Positions 7,763 to 17,474 of a stretch of DNA of 64,000 bases are shown one piece after another. The notes below the pieces were generated by a model. The model made no database searches and had not been told where the DNA came from. It was given only the letters and a program-made list of their open reading frames with translations. Source of the stretch: Methanobacterium_A sp963707035 (GTDB lineage Archaea; Methanobacteriota; Methanobacteria; Methanobacteriales; Methanobacteriaceae); the NCBI GenBank assembly GCA_963707035.1, contig CAVPON010000011.1:930001-994000 (forward strand), in the 5' to 3' direction. Positions within the stretch are counted from its first letter, which is position 1; each line of letters begins with the position of its first letter. The position numbers were made by a program, and so were the translations under genes.

Positions 7763-9136
7763 TTATTCAATTGTATCTAATTCAGCTTTTCTTCCTTTGA
7801 GTCCTAATGATAAAATTGTTAATATTAACGCTGCGATAGCCAGTAAATAATAGGCGAACTCATAAGCATTAATATCTCCACCGAAAGATGCTAAAACAGC
7901 CCCAATAAGTGTTCCTCCAATTAATTGCCCTATACTAGTGTTTATATTAATTAATCCTTGACCAGATGCACGATACGATTCTGAGACTTCATTGAGCATA
8001 ATGTAACGAACGGGTGCACCTAGAAGTGCTGAAAGTCCTAATCCTATAAAAATTCCGGACAATATAAAATAAAAGAAGTTATAACCTAATGATTTGAAAA
8101 TTATCAATCCAATTGTTAACATTAAGCCACCTGTAATCATTAAAACTTTAGAACCGGTCTTATCGAGAATTCGTCCCATAATCGGTGCACCTATAGCAAT
8201 TGATACAACTACAGGTAATAGCATTAAACTAGCCAGTGAATTATCAAATCCAAATGCTGCTATGGCAAAGGCAGGTATAAATACTAATCCTGCTTCATTT
8301 AAACCTGTAAAAACTGATATAATACTTGTTAAAGTGATTTCACGATTTTTAAACAAGCTAATATGTATTATCGGATCTCTAGCTTTCTCTTCAACTTTCA
8401 CAAATATTAATAAGAGTAAGATGGAAATTAATAGGAATGGCCAAACCTTAACTGAATTGATACTATCGAAGAAATACTGAGTATTAATCTGATTTATGCT
8501 ATAAGCAAGTGATGAAAATGAAACAGTTAATAAGAGCATACCCTTCCAATCAAAATGATTCCCCACTTTTTTACTTGTCTTAGGTAAATATTTGACACCC
8601 AAAATAATAACTAGAACAGCCACAGGTAAATTCACTACAAATAACCATTGCCAACCATAACCAATAAGTAAACCACCTATTATTGGTCCAATAAGATATG
8701 ATATTCCAAAAACCGCACCTATAAAACCCAATGCACTACCTCGTTTCTCTGGTGGAAAAGTATCACCAATAAAAGCACTGGCCACTGGGAAAATTCCACC
8801 AGCACCTAAACCTTGGATAGCTCTACCAATTAGTAGAATATTTAATGATGGTGAAGAAGCCGTTATAAAAGATCCTAAACCAAATAAAGACACATTTAAA
8901 AGATAGATGAATCTTCTACCCCGCCTATCAGAAAGTTTAGACATAAAAGAAGTGCCAATCATAAAAAAAAGAACATAAATAGTATAAATCCACACTAAAT
9001 TACGATTATTAATATTAAAATAATTTTTAATAGCGGGTAAAGCAGGACCTACAATAGCTATGTCAATAGCACCCATAAGTACTCCAATAAAAAGAACTAA
9101 CAGAATTTTATTTCTTTTATTATTCTCCAATCCCAT
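7763..9136 (-). CDS. MFS transporter, drug-exporter (DHA2) type
   Basis: A 457-residue major facilitator protein. The first helix carries the DHA2 motif (AIDIAIVGPALPAI), the loop after helix 2 has motif A (SDRRGRRF), helix 4 carries RAIQGLGAGG and helix 5 the antiporter motif C region (GPIIGGLLIG). Twelve to fourteen hydrophobic segments can be counted. DHA2 members export lipophilic compounds against protons; the substrate here is unknown. The ATG start lies after a weak site. It is convergent with the fluoride-controlled antiporter and has no operon partner. Confidence 0.85.
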   Translation of the reverse strand: MGLENNKRNKILLVLFIGVLMGAIDIAIVGPALPAIKNYFNINNRNLVWIYTIYVLFFMIGTSFMSKLSDRRGRRFIYLLNVSLFGLGSFITASSPSLNILLIGRAIQGLGAGGIFPVASAFIGDTFPPEKRGSALGFIGAVFGISYLIGPIIGGLLIGYGWQWLFVVNLPVAVLVIILGVKYLPKTSKKVGNHFDWKGMLLLTVSFSSLAYSINQINTQYFFDSINSVKVWPFLLISILLLLIFVKVEEKARDPIIHISLFKNREITLTSIISVFTGLNEAGLVFIPAFAIAAFGFDNSLASLMLLPVVVSIAIGAPIMGRILDKTGSKVLMITGGLMLTIGLIIFKSLGYNFFYFILSGIFIGLGLSALLGAPVRYIMLNEVSESYRASGQGLININTSIGQLIGGTLIGAVLASFGGDINAYEFAYYLLAIAALILTILSLGLKGRKAELDTIE

Positions 9137-9255
9137 TTAAACCCCATTCTAAATAAATCATTTTTAGTTAATTTAATTAACTGAAAATACATATTCAAAA
9201 TATTGAACAATTCATAAAAATTTAATACAATTAAAGTTTCAGAGGTTACAATAAA

Positions 9256-9747
9256 ATGCAAATAATGGGTATCAACTTAGACGCTGCCAGCATATTAGTC
9301 ATCATAGTCATTCTAGTAATATTATTATCACAATTCCGTCAACGTAAGTTTAGATTATGGCGTACAGTAATAACAATGATCTTCATGTTATTTGTTACCA
9401 TCCTCTTCGTAAATATAGAATTACCTGCTTCCGCAAATTACGCATTATTAATTGGAGGAGGAATGATAGGTTTATTAATTGGGTTAGCAATTGGACATCA
9501 TATTAAAATTAAAATAGCTGATGATGGCTCATTATTAACAAGAGGTTCAGTTTTATCAGTAGGTATTTGGATATTCATAATATTAGCAAAATTCTACGGT
9601 CAAAGCACATTCGAACAATGGGGATGGAACCCTAATTTTCTCTTATCAATGTTCTTAGTCTTAAGCGTGACCACAATGATATCAAGGAATATTTACGTTT
9701 ATATAAGATATAATGAATTGAAAAACAACCCTCCAATTGAAAGTTAA
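9256..9747 (+). CDS. Integral membrane protein, CcdC/DUF1453-like
   Basis: A 163-residue protein with four or five hydrophobic helices. After two N-terminal helices comes a GLLIGLAIGHHIKIKIADDGSL segment (helix plus short polar beta turn, near residues 73-95), which resembles the pattern in CcdC/DUF1453 membrane proteins. The function of that family is not settled. The ATG at 9256 follows AGAGGT. The gene is isolated between a divergent MFS gene and a 760-bp empty stretch. The family name is a moderate-confidence resemblance, the membrane nature is clear. Confidence 0.6.
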   Translation: MQIMGINLDAASILVIIVILVILLSQFRQRKFRLWRTVITMIFMLFVTILFVNIELPASANYALLIGGGMIGLLIGLAIGHHIKIKIADDGSLLTRGSVLSVGIWIFIILAKFYGQSTFEQWGWNPNFLLSMFLVLSVTTMISRNIYVYIRYNELKNNPPIES

Positions 9748-10513
9748 CGGATAATAGGTGATTTTTTTATTATTAAATATTTTAATGATTTGAGAAGCTA
9801 CAAATCCATGGTATTCAATATTGAAGAATTTAGTTTAGAGAACTTTGCGCTGGAACTGGGGGACTTTTACAAAAAATATTCTTATTTGATAATATATATT
9901 TAAAAAAATCACGTAAGAAAGTGAAATTGTTTACTTTTACCTATATTTTCGAAATATTTTGTCTCCATAAAGTATATTTGGATGTTTGATGTAGTTCTAG
10001 TGTTTTTTATCCAGGTTTTCACATTCGTCTTTTGTAAAATAGTTTGTTTATTCGACAATATTTTTCTATTTTTCTTTTAAATTCGTACTTTCAAAGGTTT
10101 GTCAAGTTGCAAATTTTCATTTGCTGCTCGTTTGTTCGTGATACATTTGTAGTTTTATGGTATATTTGTTTGAATCTTGGAAGTCAAGGATGATATATCT
10201 ATTTATATATAAAATTTCAGTATTTTGAATATAATCAGATTCCGATAACTTCTTATTTTTTCTTATAATTTTACATTTAAATTTTATAATTTTTCCAAAT
10301 ATATGAACTCTAAATCTTTTCTCACAGAATCCAGTTTTGCAACCTGAACTTGCATATATGGAATTTAAAATATAGACCTAAAACACAATTTTTTTGATTA
10401 AAAACATGAAATTATTTATATCCTCTAATACACTATTTAGAAATACTATAAAAGCTTTGTAATGGTATATGTATCTAAAAGATTGAATTTTTTTTTATTT
10501 AAACTATTTTTTT
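9748..10513. other. Long intergenic stretch, no supported gene
   Basis: A 31-residue frame at 9808-9903 has no ribosome binding site and was not called. The minus strand of about 9930-10200 stays readable with only two stops in some 90 codons (charged, Lys/Asn-rich), which may be a worn-out gene, but no family is recognisable. Confidence 0.35.
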
Positions 10514-11905
10514 TTAACTGATTTTATTAGTTTGCTTCCCCATTAAGATAGTAATAATTACTCCTAGTGAGCTTAGAACTGCAAAAATCATAAAAGCTGT
10601 TTTTAAGCTGAAAAGGAATTGATTGAAGTTAGAGGTTGTTATCTGGACTTTACCTATATAAGTGGTAAATATTAAAAGAAGTAATCCTAAGCTGAAGGTT
10701 TGTCCGGCATATATCATAGTAGAGAGTGTAGCTGAGGCCATGCCATAGTTTTCACGTTTCATACTACCCATGAATATATTAGTTGTAGGCGGTGCGAATA
10801 AAGCTAAACCTAGACCGATTAGTATCAATCCTATAATAATAATCCATAAACCTGTATTAAAATTTATAAAGGACAGAGTTAGAAGTCCAATTGAGGTAAT
10901 TGTCATTCCTGAGGCAGATAATATTCTATTATCAATGTGATCTGATAAACGTCCTATGGGTGGAGAGAATATTGCTACCATTAAAGGTTCAACTGAGATT
11001 ATTATAGCTGTAATTTGGGGTCCTAATGATAGTAAATCTTGCAAGTATAGACTTAGAAGAGTCCATAATGCTGTGGTTGATATATTCATTAAAAGAAGGG
11101 CAAGTGCTGAAAAAGATGATTTTCTATTTTTGAAATCTCTCAGTTTCAAAATAGGATTAAATGAATGTAATTCTTGTATTATGAAAATGAGGACCCCAAT
11201 TATGCCGGTAATAAATATTAATCTCCCCATATTGCTTTGAATTGTAGAGAAACCGTAGAGTATTGCTATTAAAGATGGTATATAAATAATAGATCCTTTA
11301 AGGTCAAAGATTCCATTTTTTGAGCCGAACCATTCTCCTTTAAGCTTCCATAGAATGAGAGTTAGTAATAATAAGCCGAATGGTACATTGAAAAGGAATA
11401 TACTTCTCCATCCAAAGTTTTGGGCTAGAAAACCCCCAAGTAGAGGTCCTAAGAAAAGTCCCACATAAACGGCTGTGACGAAAAAACCGAGGACTTCTCC
11501 ACGATGATTTGGAGGATACACTGAACTTAGAATAGCCACTCCTGTGGCGAAGATTAAAGCACAACCCATACCCTGCAGAAAACTTCCCATAATTAAATAG
11601 ATGACTGATGGTGATAATGCTGCTAAAATAGAAGCTATGGTGTATATAATAACGCCATAAGTGAATATTTTTTTTCTACCATGGATATCCGCTAATCTGC
11701 CGAATGGGAGTAGAAATGCTGCATTGGCTAGTACAAATACTGTGGGTATCCAACCTAATAGAATTATATTCACGGAAAGATTTTTTTGGATTAACGGTAA
11801 TGCAATGCTAAGTGAAGAACCCATGAATGGTATTAAGAAGGATCCTAACGCTACTATTAATAGTGCCGAGGATTTAACTTGTTCATCATTCTTTTCATTA
11901 GAAAT
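10514..11905 (-). CDS. MFS transporter, drug-exporter type; start codon unclear
   Basis: A DHA2-like major facilitator of about 460 residues with 13-14 hydrophobic segments, motif A (GRLADIHGRKKIF) after helix 2 and motif C (GPLLGGFLAQNFGWR) in helix 5. The first ATG (11824) falls inside helix 1. The frame is open upstream to a TGA at 11915-11917 and encodes the start of helix 1 (SSALLIVALGSFLIPFMGSS) behind a polar leader, so the true start is upstream. GGGGTGA (minus strand, 11915-11921) is a ribosome binding site 9 nt before an ATT at 11905. The alternative is a GTG at 11918 joined by a one-base slip in the AATT that follows. The substrate is unknown. Confidence 0.75.
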   Translation of the reverse strand: MSNEKNDEQVKSSALLIVALGSFLIPFMGSSLSIALPLIQKNLSVNIILLGWIPTVFVLANAAFLLPFGRLADIHGRKKIFTYGVIIYTIASILAALSPSVIYLIMGSFLQGMGCALIFATGVAILSSVYPPNHRGEVLGFFVTAVYVGLFLGPLLGGFLAQNFGWRSIFLFNVPFGLLLLTLILWKLKGEWFGSKNGIFDLKGSIIYIPSLIAILYGFSTIQSNMGRLIFITGIIGVLIFIIQELHSFNPILKLRDFKNRKSSFSALALLLMNISTTALWTLLSLYLQDLLSLGPQITAIIISVEPLMVAIFSPPIGRLSDHIDNRILSASGMTITSIGLLTLSFINFNTGLWIIIIGLILIGLGLALFAPPTTNIFMGSMKRENYGMASATLSTMIYAGQTFSLGLLLLIFTTYIGKVQITTSNFNQFLFSLKTAFMIFAVLSSLGVIITILMGKQTNKIS

Positions 11906-11921
11906 TATTCTAATTCACCCC

Positions 11922-12451
11922 AACCCTAGATTCTTTAAAAATTAAGTTTTTAAATAATCTCAGTTTGTGTATTATTTTTTGTAATATGTAATGTTATAAT
12001 TATTTATTTATAAAAACCCATTTGAATGGAAAGATTATAAAAATTTTAGAACCATAGAGAGTTTTTGATTTATGTATTGAAAATAATAATAGTAAAATTC
12101 TCATTATTTAGACCATTTAAGACTGGTTTTGTTTTATAAATTGAATAAAATAGAATCCTTCTTTTTTAAAATTTATGATAAATTCGTATCTTTTATTATT
12201 ATAATGATCTTATATTATTTTTTTAGTAAATTCTATCAATTTATATTAAATAATTTAACTAGTAAACTTCAACATGAGGTAGAAAAAAGATATAAATTTT
12301 AATTAATTAGTTAATGTATAATACTAATTTTTATTTGTCCTATAATTAATTTATTTAACCCGAAAATATTTTAATATGGAATCACATACAATATATTAGT
12401 AAAAGAAAAAATTCCAATTAAAATTCGATAATTTTAGGAGGATAGTTAGTT
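11922..12451. other. Intergenic stretch, no gene seen
   Basis: AT-rich spacer between the divergent MFS and receiver-domain genes. AGGAGG at 12436-12441 belongs to the downstream gene. No hairpin, repeat or RNA gene could be supported. Confidence 0.4.
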
Positions 12452-12892
12452 ATTAGAACTAGAGCAACCGGTTCAATTAAAATTTTATTAGTTGAGGATA
12501 ATCCGGGTGATGTGCGATTGATTACAGAGGCATTCAAAAATTTTGAAGCTACGATTAATATAGTAGTTGCTAAAGATGGTTTTGAAGCTATGCAAATTCT
12601 TAAAAGGGAAGGAAATTATACTACTGCAATAAAACCACAATTAATAGTATTGGATCTTAATTTACCTAAAAAAAACGGACGTGAAGTTCTCAAAGAAATC
12701 AAAAGTAATCCAGAATTACAAATGATACCAGTTATAATCCTAACCACTTCCAGTGCTGAAGAAGATATCATTGAAACTTACAAAAACCATGTTAACGCAT
12801 ACATAACCAAGCCTTTCAATCTAGAGAAATTCATTGAAATAGTGAAATCTATATATGATTTCTGGCTTAATAACGTGAAATTACCATTATAA
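12452..12892 (+). CDS. Stand-alone response regulator receiver protein (Rcp1-like)
   Basis: A single receiver domain of about 146 residues. ILLVEDNPGDVRL gives strand 1 with the acidic pair, LIVLDLNLPKKNG carries the phosphoacceptor Asp (about residue 68 in my numbering), LTTSS has the Thr/Ser switch and YITKPF the Lys (about 120). The NPGDVRL form is typical of Rcp1-type single-domain regulators that take phosphate from histidine kinases. There is no output domain. A GTG at 12512 would cut off strand 1, so the start must be upstream: AGGAGG at 12436-12441 points to an ATT at 12452, since no ATG, GTG or TTG exists there. No kinase is in the window. Confidence 0.8.
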   Translation: MRTRATGSIKILLVEDNPGDVRLITEAFKNFEATINIVVAKDGFEAMQILKREGNYTTAIKPQLIVLDLNLPKKNGREVLKEIKSNPELQMIPVIILTTSSAEEDIIETYKNHVNAYITKPFNLEKFIEIVKSIYDFWLNNVKLPL

Positions 12893-13094
12893 AATAAAAT
12901 ATTCAATTATTAAACTGAAGGTAAAGTATATTTTATCATCTTAAACATAATAATTAAAAAATTTTAGATTTTATATAGTAATAATTAGATAAAAAATTTT
13001 TTTATAAAAATATAGGATATTTAATAATATTACAAATCATTTTAATAAAAAAAGAAATTTTTTTTGAATTTAGAACAAAAAATTGGTGAAAAAA

Positions 13095-13331
13095 TTGGTT
13101 TCTTATAAAGTTTTAATAATGCGAAATGAATGTGTTTCATGTGGAAATTGCATTGGAATATGCCCAGAATATTTTGAATTTGAAGATGATGTATCACATT
13201 TAAAAAATTCTAAAAGAATAGATGAAAATGATGAGTTAGAATTAGAAGATGCTGAATGCTGTTTGGATGCTGCAATCAGCTGTCCAGTAACCTGCATACA
13301 TGTCTACGAAGATGGAGAAGAAATCTCATGA
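13095..13331 (+). CDS. Ferredoxin, single [4Fe-4S] cluster type
   Basis: A 78-residue ferredoxin. The N-terminal CVSCGNCIGICP gives three cluster cysteines (CxxCxxC) and a further Cys; the C-terminal part ECCLDAAISCPVTC gives the fourth ligand in the CPV turn and cysteines that may form a disulfide, as in single-cluster archaeal ferredoxins. It is acidic, as expected of an electron carrier. The TTG at 13095 is 5 nt after GGTGA (13085-13089) and is preferred to the TTG at 13083, which overlaps that site. It lies between a receiver protein and a MetX-like hydrolase on the same strand. Confidence 0.8.
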   Translation: MVSYKVLIMRNECVSCGNCIGICPEYFEFEDDVSHLKNSKRIDENDELELEDAECCLDAAISCPVTCIHVYEDGEEIS

Positions 13332-13414
13332 AATAATTTAATAAATAAATTAAAAAATTTACTATTAATGAAATCTATTTTAGAAAATTTAATCAAAATT
13401 AATTTTAGAGAATT

Positions 13415-14387
13415 ATGTTAAATCCATCACATTACACTTCTAAAAAATTTAAATTCCAATCGGGTGCTATTTTAAATGAAATAAAATTGGAATACACTAC
13501 TTTAGGTAAAGTAAAAAGAGATTCTGGAGGAAATATCAGAAATGCAATTCTTTTCTTACATGGATGGTCCGGAGATTATTCCTCCTTTAAACGTTTTAAT
13601 GAATTTACAAAACCAGGACAAGTCTTTGATGAGAATAAATATTTCATAATATGTACTACAGCTTTAGGATCTCCTGGATCATCCGCTCCTTCAACTTCAA
13701 CTCTAAAAGCAGATTTTCCAACTTACACTATCGAAGACATGGTTAATGCTCAACATCATCTTTTAACTGAGCATCTTAAAGTTAAACATCTAAGAGGTAT
13801 AGTCGGCACTTCTATGGGTGGTTTTCAAACATTAGATTGGGGAATACGTTACCCTGAATTTATGGATTTCATCATCCCCATCGTCACTAGCTCAAGTGTT
13901 CAAGGTAGGAATCTAGCAATCTTCCATTTAATGAACTCTATAATTCAGAAGGATTCGAATTATAATAAAGGTTTTTACAAGGAAAATCCAATGTATGCTA
14001 TGGAGAATGTTAATAAACTCTTATTCCTCTTCGCCTTTTCACCTTTACACTATCATTTAGAGTTCCCTAACAAAGAAATGTTGATTAATGCCTTAGATGA
14101 ACAAGGAATTCGTGGTAGAATGATGGATGCTAATGATGTGATCTGGCGGAATAATGCGTCTATTTCTTTTGATGTCCGAAAAAAATTATCCAAAATTAAA
14201 GCTAAAACCTTGGTTATAGGAATTGAGGGGGATCAATTCTTCCCACCGGATATAGATACTATTCCACTTTCTCAGTCTATAAATAATGCAGAATTATTTA
14301 TATATAATTCAGAATTTAGGCCATCTGGGTATTAACGAATTAGAAAAAGCTCGTGGGGTAATAGAAAATTTTATATCACGAAATTAG
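13415..14387 (+). CDS. MetX-like alpha/beta hydrolase (homoserine O-acetyltransferase family), frameshifted near its end
   Basis: An alpha/beta-hydrolase-fold acyltransferase relative. LEYTTLGK near the start, FLHGWSGD, and the nucleophile elbow GTSMGGFQ (Ser 133) match the homoserine O-acetyltransferase family; the acid is probably Asp in EGDQFFPP near residue 272. The annotated frame ends at 14335 as FRPSGY, but the other frame continues LGHLGINELEKARGVIENF to a stop at 14385-14387 and supplies the catalytic His (GHLG). Removing one T from the TTT at about 14316-14318 restores a 323-residue protein. True MetX acts in methionine synthesis, but paralogues of unknown substrate are common, so I leave the symbol open. 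Confidence 0.75.
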
Positions 14388-14398
14388 AATAAATTAAC

Positions 14399-15190
14399 TT
14401 ACTTTTTTTTATTCTCTTTCCACTGTGTCTCAAATACATTCATATAATTTTGGGCGATTTCTTGGTATTGATTCCAGACACCGATGGCGCTTTGATTTAC
14501 TACTTTTTTATCATCTCCTGAGAATTTTGAAAATATTAACATCATTTCTTTCCCGTCTCTTACAATCATTTTCACAAATGGAATTTTGTAAATTCTAAAT
14601 TCTGCTTGAATTCCCTCTAATTTCTCTGCTATACTGACTTTTTCATCATCTATCATTGTGTAGGGTGCAGCCATTATTTTAGTTACTATTCCTTTGTGTG
14701 ATGCTTGGTTAATTTTCTCCTTTACTTGTTCTACTTCACCATTAAACATGAATCCTGCCCTTATATTTATTTTTTCTTTAGCTCGACTGATTATCTCTAA
14801 TTCTTTTTTAATTATCTTTTCCTGACCGTGTATCAACCAGATGGGTGCTGGAATTTTAGATATTTGTGTTTCATATATTGTGGTTAATTCTAATTCAGCC
14901 TCATCCATGTCTTCTATGAGTTTCTTTTTGTTTCTTTGGAATACTTCAGTTGGTGGGATTATAGTGTATTTTAGGGGTCTTCCTCTTTCGATCTCTACGA
15001 ACCCTTTCCTAGCCATTCCTTTTAATATTTCATAAATTCTAGATCGGGGTACTTTTGATCCCATACTGATTTCTGTGGCTGAACCAGATATTATAGAGGC
15101 TAATGCTAAGTAAGTGTTAGCTTCATAGTCCGTTAAACCCATTATTTTCAATGTATTCCATATTTTAGTTTCCACAGTCATTTTTTTCAA
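14399..15190 (-). CDS. TrmB-family transcriptional regulator
   Basis: A 263-residue regulator. Residues about 10-80 form a winged helix (LKIMGLTDYEANTYLAL then VPRSRIYEILKGMARKGFVEI) typical of TrmB; a coiled-coil linker with an EDMDEAELEL stretch follows; the C-terminal half is the TrmB effector domain of the phospholipase D-like type. TrmB proteins sense sugars or redox/energy effectors and repress or activate neighbours. It is divergent from the hybrid-cluster protein gene with a 334-bp intergenic region holding TTCTAG repeats, so it may control that gene; this is inference. It is convergent with the MetX-like gene. Confidence 0.85.
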   Translation of the reverse strand: MKKMTVETKIWNTLKIMGLTDYEANTYLALASIISGSATEISMGSKVPRSRIYEILKGMARKGFVEIERGRPLKYTIIPPTEVFQRNKKKLIEDMDEAELELTTIYETQISKIPAPIWLIHGQEKIIKKELEIISRAKEKINIRAGFMFNGEVEQVKEKINQASHKGIVTKIMAAPYTMIDDEKVSIAEKLEGIQAEFRIYKIPFVKMIVRDGKEMMLIFSKFSGDDKKVVNQSAIGVWNQYQEIAQNYMNVFETQWKENKKK

Positions 15191-15524
15191 ATAACTCCTT
15201 GTAATTTAATATTGTTCTAGAATATTCATTTTTATTAATAAATATATTGTTTTATTTTATACTATTCTAGTGACAAAAAGTATTTATATTTTACCGTTAA
15301 GGTTTAATATAGGGGAAATTGGTAATAAACTGAAACAAGACATTAGATTAAATGAACAAATTTAAGCAGATATCGTTAGGAATGACAATTATAGGATCTT
15401 TTAAAATCTATATATTTTACTGTGATACTATCAACACTCAGATAAGTTTTAGTTAAAAAAATTTTTTTGGAATAAAAATTTCTTAGATTTTTCAAAAAAA
15501 ACATCATTAAGGAGGAATTTAAAA
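15191..15524. promoter_or_regulatory. Divergent regulatory region between TrmB-type regulator and hcp
   Basis: Between the two divergent genes the palindrome TTCTAGAA lies at 15215-15222 and a second ATTCTAG at 15264-15270, about 50 bp apart. They are candidate operators. A TATA-like CTATATATTTTA at about 15408-15419 could serve hcp, whose ATG follows AAGGAGG. All assignments are by eye. Confidence 0.35.
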
Positions 15525-16865
15525 ATGGAAAAACAATCTCAAGAAGAAAGCATAAATAAAGCAGATAACATGGATATGTTCTGTTACCAATGCTCTCAAA
15601 CTGCCCGAGGAACTGGTTGCACAGTTAAAGGAGTTTGTGGCAAACCTGCAACTGTATCTCGATTACAGGACAACCTATTATTTGCAATTAAGGGAATAAC
15701 AGCTTACTTATACCATGCAAGAGAATTAGGATACTCTGATGACGAAGTAGATGCATTCATAGAAAGAGCATTTTATGCTACTTTAACTAATGTAAATTTT
15801 GATGCTGATGAGCTGGTTAAACTAGCATTAGAAGCTGGTGAAATGAATATTAAAACAATGAAGCTTCTAAAAAAGGCACATATAGAAACTTACGGCGAAC
15901 CAGTTCCTACAGAAGTTCCTACAGGATCTATTAAAGGACATGGAATAGTAGTCACCGGTCACAGCCTTAAAGCATTGGAAGAATTGTTAAAACAAACTGA
16001 AGGAAAAGGAATAAACATTTACACTCATTCTGAAATGTTACCTGCTCATGGATATCCTGATTTAAAAAAATATAAACATTTAGTGGGTCAACTTGGAGGA
16101 GCCTGGTTTGACCAACGCCAGGTCTTCAGTAAATATCCTGTTGCAATCTTAGGAACTTCTAATTGTGTATTACCACCACTAGAATCTTATAAAGAGCGAA
16201 TGTTCACATGTGGAGAGGCAAGATTACCTGATATTAAACATATAGATGGTTATGATTTCACACCCGTTATTGAAAAGTCACTAAAACTTCCAGAACTCAA
16301 AGAAGAAACTGGAAAACCTGTACTCACCACAGGATTTGGGGCCTCAACCATCCTATCCTTAGCCCCTAAAATAAAAGAACTTGTTGAATCAGGTAAAATT
16401 GAAAGATTCATTCTTGTAGGTGGATGTGATTCACCATTACCTGAAGCTAGTTATTACACTGAATTCGTTAAGCAATTACCTGATACAACAGTGATTTTAA
16501 CTTTAGCTTGTGGTAAATACCGTTTTGCTGATATGGATTTAGGTGATATTGAAGGAGTTCCACGATTAATTGATATTGGTCAATGTAATGATGCTATAGT
16601 AGCTATTGATGTTGCAGTAGCCTTAACTGAACTCTTTGGTGTTGAACTTAATGAACTTCCATTAACATTAGTGGTTAGTTGGATGGAGCAAAAAGCAGCT
16701 GCTATATTATGGAGTCTCCTAGCCTTAAATTTGAAAGGGATATATTTAGGTCCTGTCCTTCCAGCATGGGCTAATGATGATATACTCCACTTATTAGTAA
16801 AAAAATATGATTTAAAACCAATTACTACACCTGAAGCTGATATAAAAGAAATAATGGGTGAATAA
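15525..16865 (+). CDS. hcp: Hydroxylamine reductase (hybrid-cluster protein), short archaeal class
   Basis: A 446-residue hybrid-cluster protein. The N-terminal cluster ligands are CYQC at 20-23 with further Cys at 32 and 38 (VCGK). The hybrid cluster ligands follow: the ILGTSNCVLPP and RMFTCGEARLPD Cys, the VGGCDSPLPEASYY Cys, LACGKYRF and an IGQCNDA Cys. The long helical insertion of class I enzymes is missing, so it is the compact class. Hcp reduces hydroxylamine or NO and is induced by nitrosative stress; in anaerobic archaea it protects against reactive nitrogen. The ATG follows AAGGAGG at good spacing. The TrmB-type gene upstream may regulate it. Confidence 0.92.
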   Translation: MEKQSQEESINKADNMDMFCYQCSQTARGTGCTVKGVCGKPATVSRLQDNLLFAIKGITAYLYHARELGYSDDEVDAFIERAFYATLTNVNFDADELVKLALEAGEMNIKTMKLLKKAHIETYGEPVPTEVPTGSIKGHGIVVTGHSLKALEELLKQTEGKGINIYTHSEMLPAHGYPDLKKYKHLVGQLGGAWFDQRQVFSKYPVAILGTSNCVLPPLESYKERMFTCGEARLPDIKHIDGYDFTPVIEKSLKLPELKEETGKPVLTTGFGASTILSLAPKIKELVESGKIERFILVGGCDSPLPEASYYTEFVKQLPDTTVILTLACGKYRFADMDLGDIEGVPRLIDIGQCNDAIVAIDVAVALTELFGVELNELPLTLVVSWMEQKAAAILWSLLALNLKGIYLGPVLPAWANDDILHLLVKKYDLKPITTPEADIKEIMGE

Positions 16866-17474
16866 AGATAATATGAGAATTTTTGAAATTTAAAAAAAAA
16901 AATAGATGTACAATATTTTTTTTATATTCTATTCTTTTTTGACAAGATTTTGTTATACATCATCAATTTGTTATGTACAAACCATCTTCTGTCCTTTAAT
17001 GCCATATTTTTAAAGGTCCTAACGCTTTTTCATCTTAATTTTTGTAAGTCACCGACAATGCCTATGGACCTTATATCATCATATTGAATTAATGTTTCAA
17101 TAAGATTTTTAATTTTATTTATTTACTTCTAAAGTTTCAATATCAACTCAAAGTCTCTTATTGTTCAAATTATTCACAGTTATGAGATATTGAGGCGAAT
17201 ATACCCTCCATATTTAACTATATTAACCCTATGGAAATCTCAATGATAATCTTGGAATAAATAATCTGATTTAACTTGTGTATTGTTAGAATCAGATAAG
17301 TAAAACAGGATTTTTATAAATAATGGTATAATCTTACGAATCTTGATAATTTAATTTAAAAAAAAATAAGATTATGAGTCTAAAATTAACTCGTAATCAT
17401 TAATTCAAATCACTATTTAACTTAGTTATTTCCTTACAAATAACGAATTATATCTAATCTTTCTAATCATAAAC
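16866..17474. other. Intergenic stretch holding a decayed reading frame
   Basis: 608 bp between the convergent hcp and acs genes. Apart from the remnant at 16922-17122 and a T-rich run after hcp (about 16914-16924), nothing is supported. Confidence 0.4.
16922..17122 (-). pseudogene. Remnant of an unidentified protein gene
   Basis: The minus strand reads NLIETLIQYDDIRSIGIVGD, then QKLR, a TGA at 17030-17032, and on in the same frame KSVRTFKNMALKDRRWF, VHNKLMMYNKIL and SKKNRI before a TAA. Such a long protein-like frame with one stop is unusual for this AT-rich DNA. Upstream of about 17122 the frame breaks up with several stops. I cannot name the family. Confidence 0.35.

Noticed and set aside
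9808..9903. 31-residue frame starting MVFNIEEFSLENF
   Set aside because: No ribosome binding site and no recognisable family.
12512..12892. Receiver protein starting at the GTG at 12512
   Set aside because: It would lack the first strand and acidic pair of the domain, which are encoded in frame just upstream.
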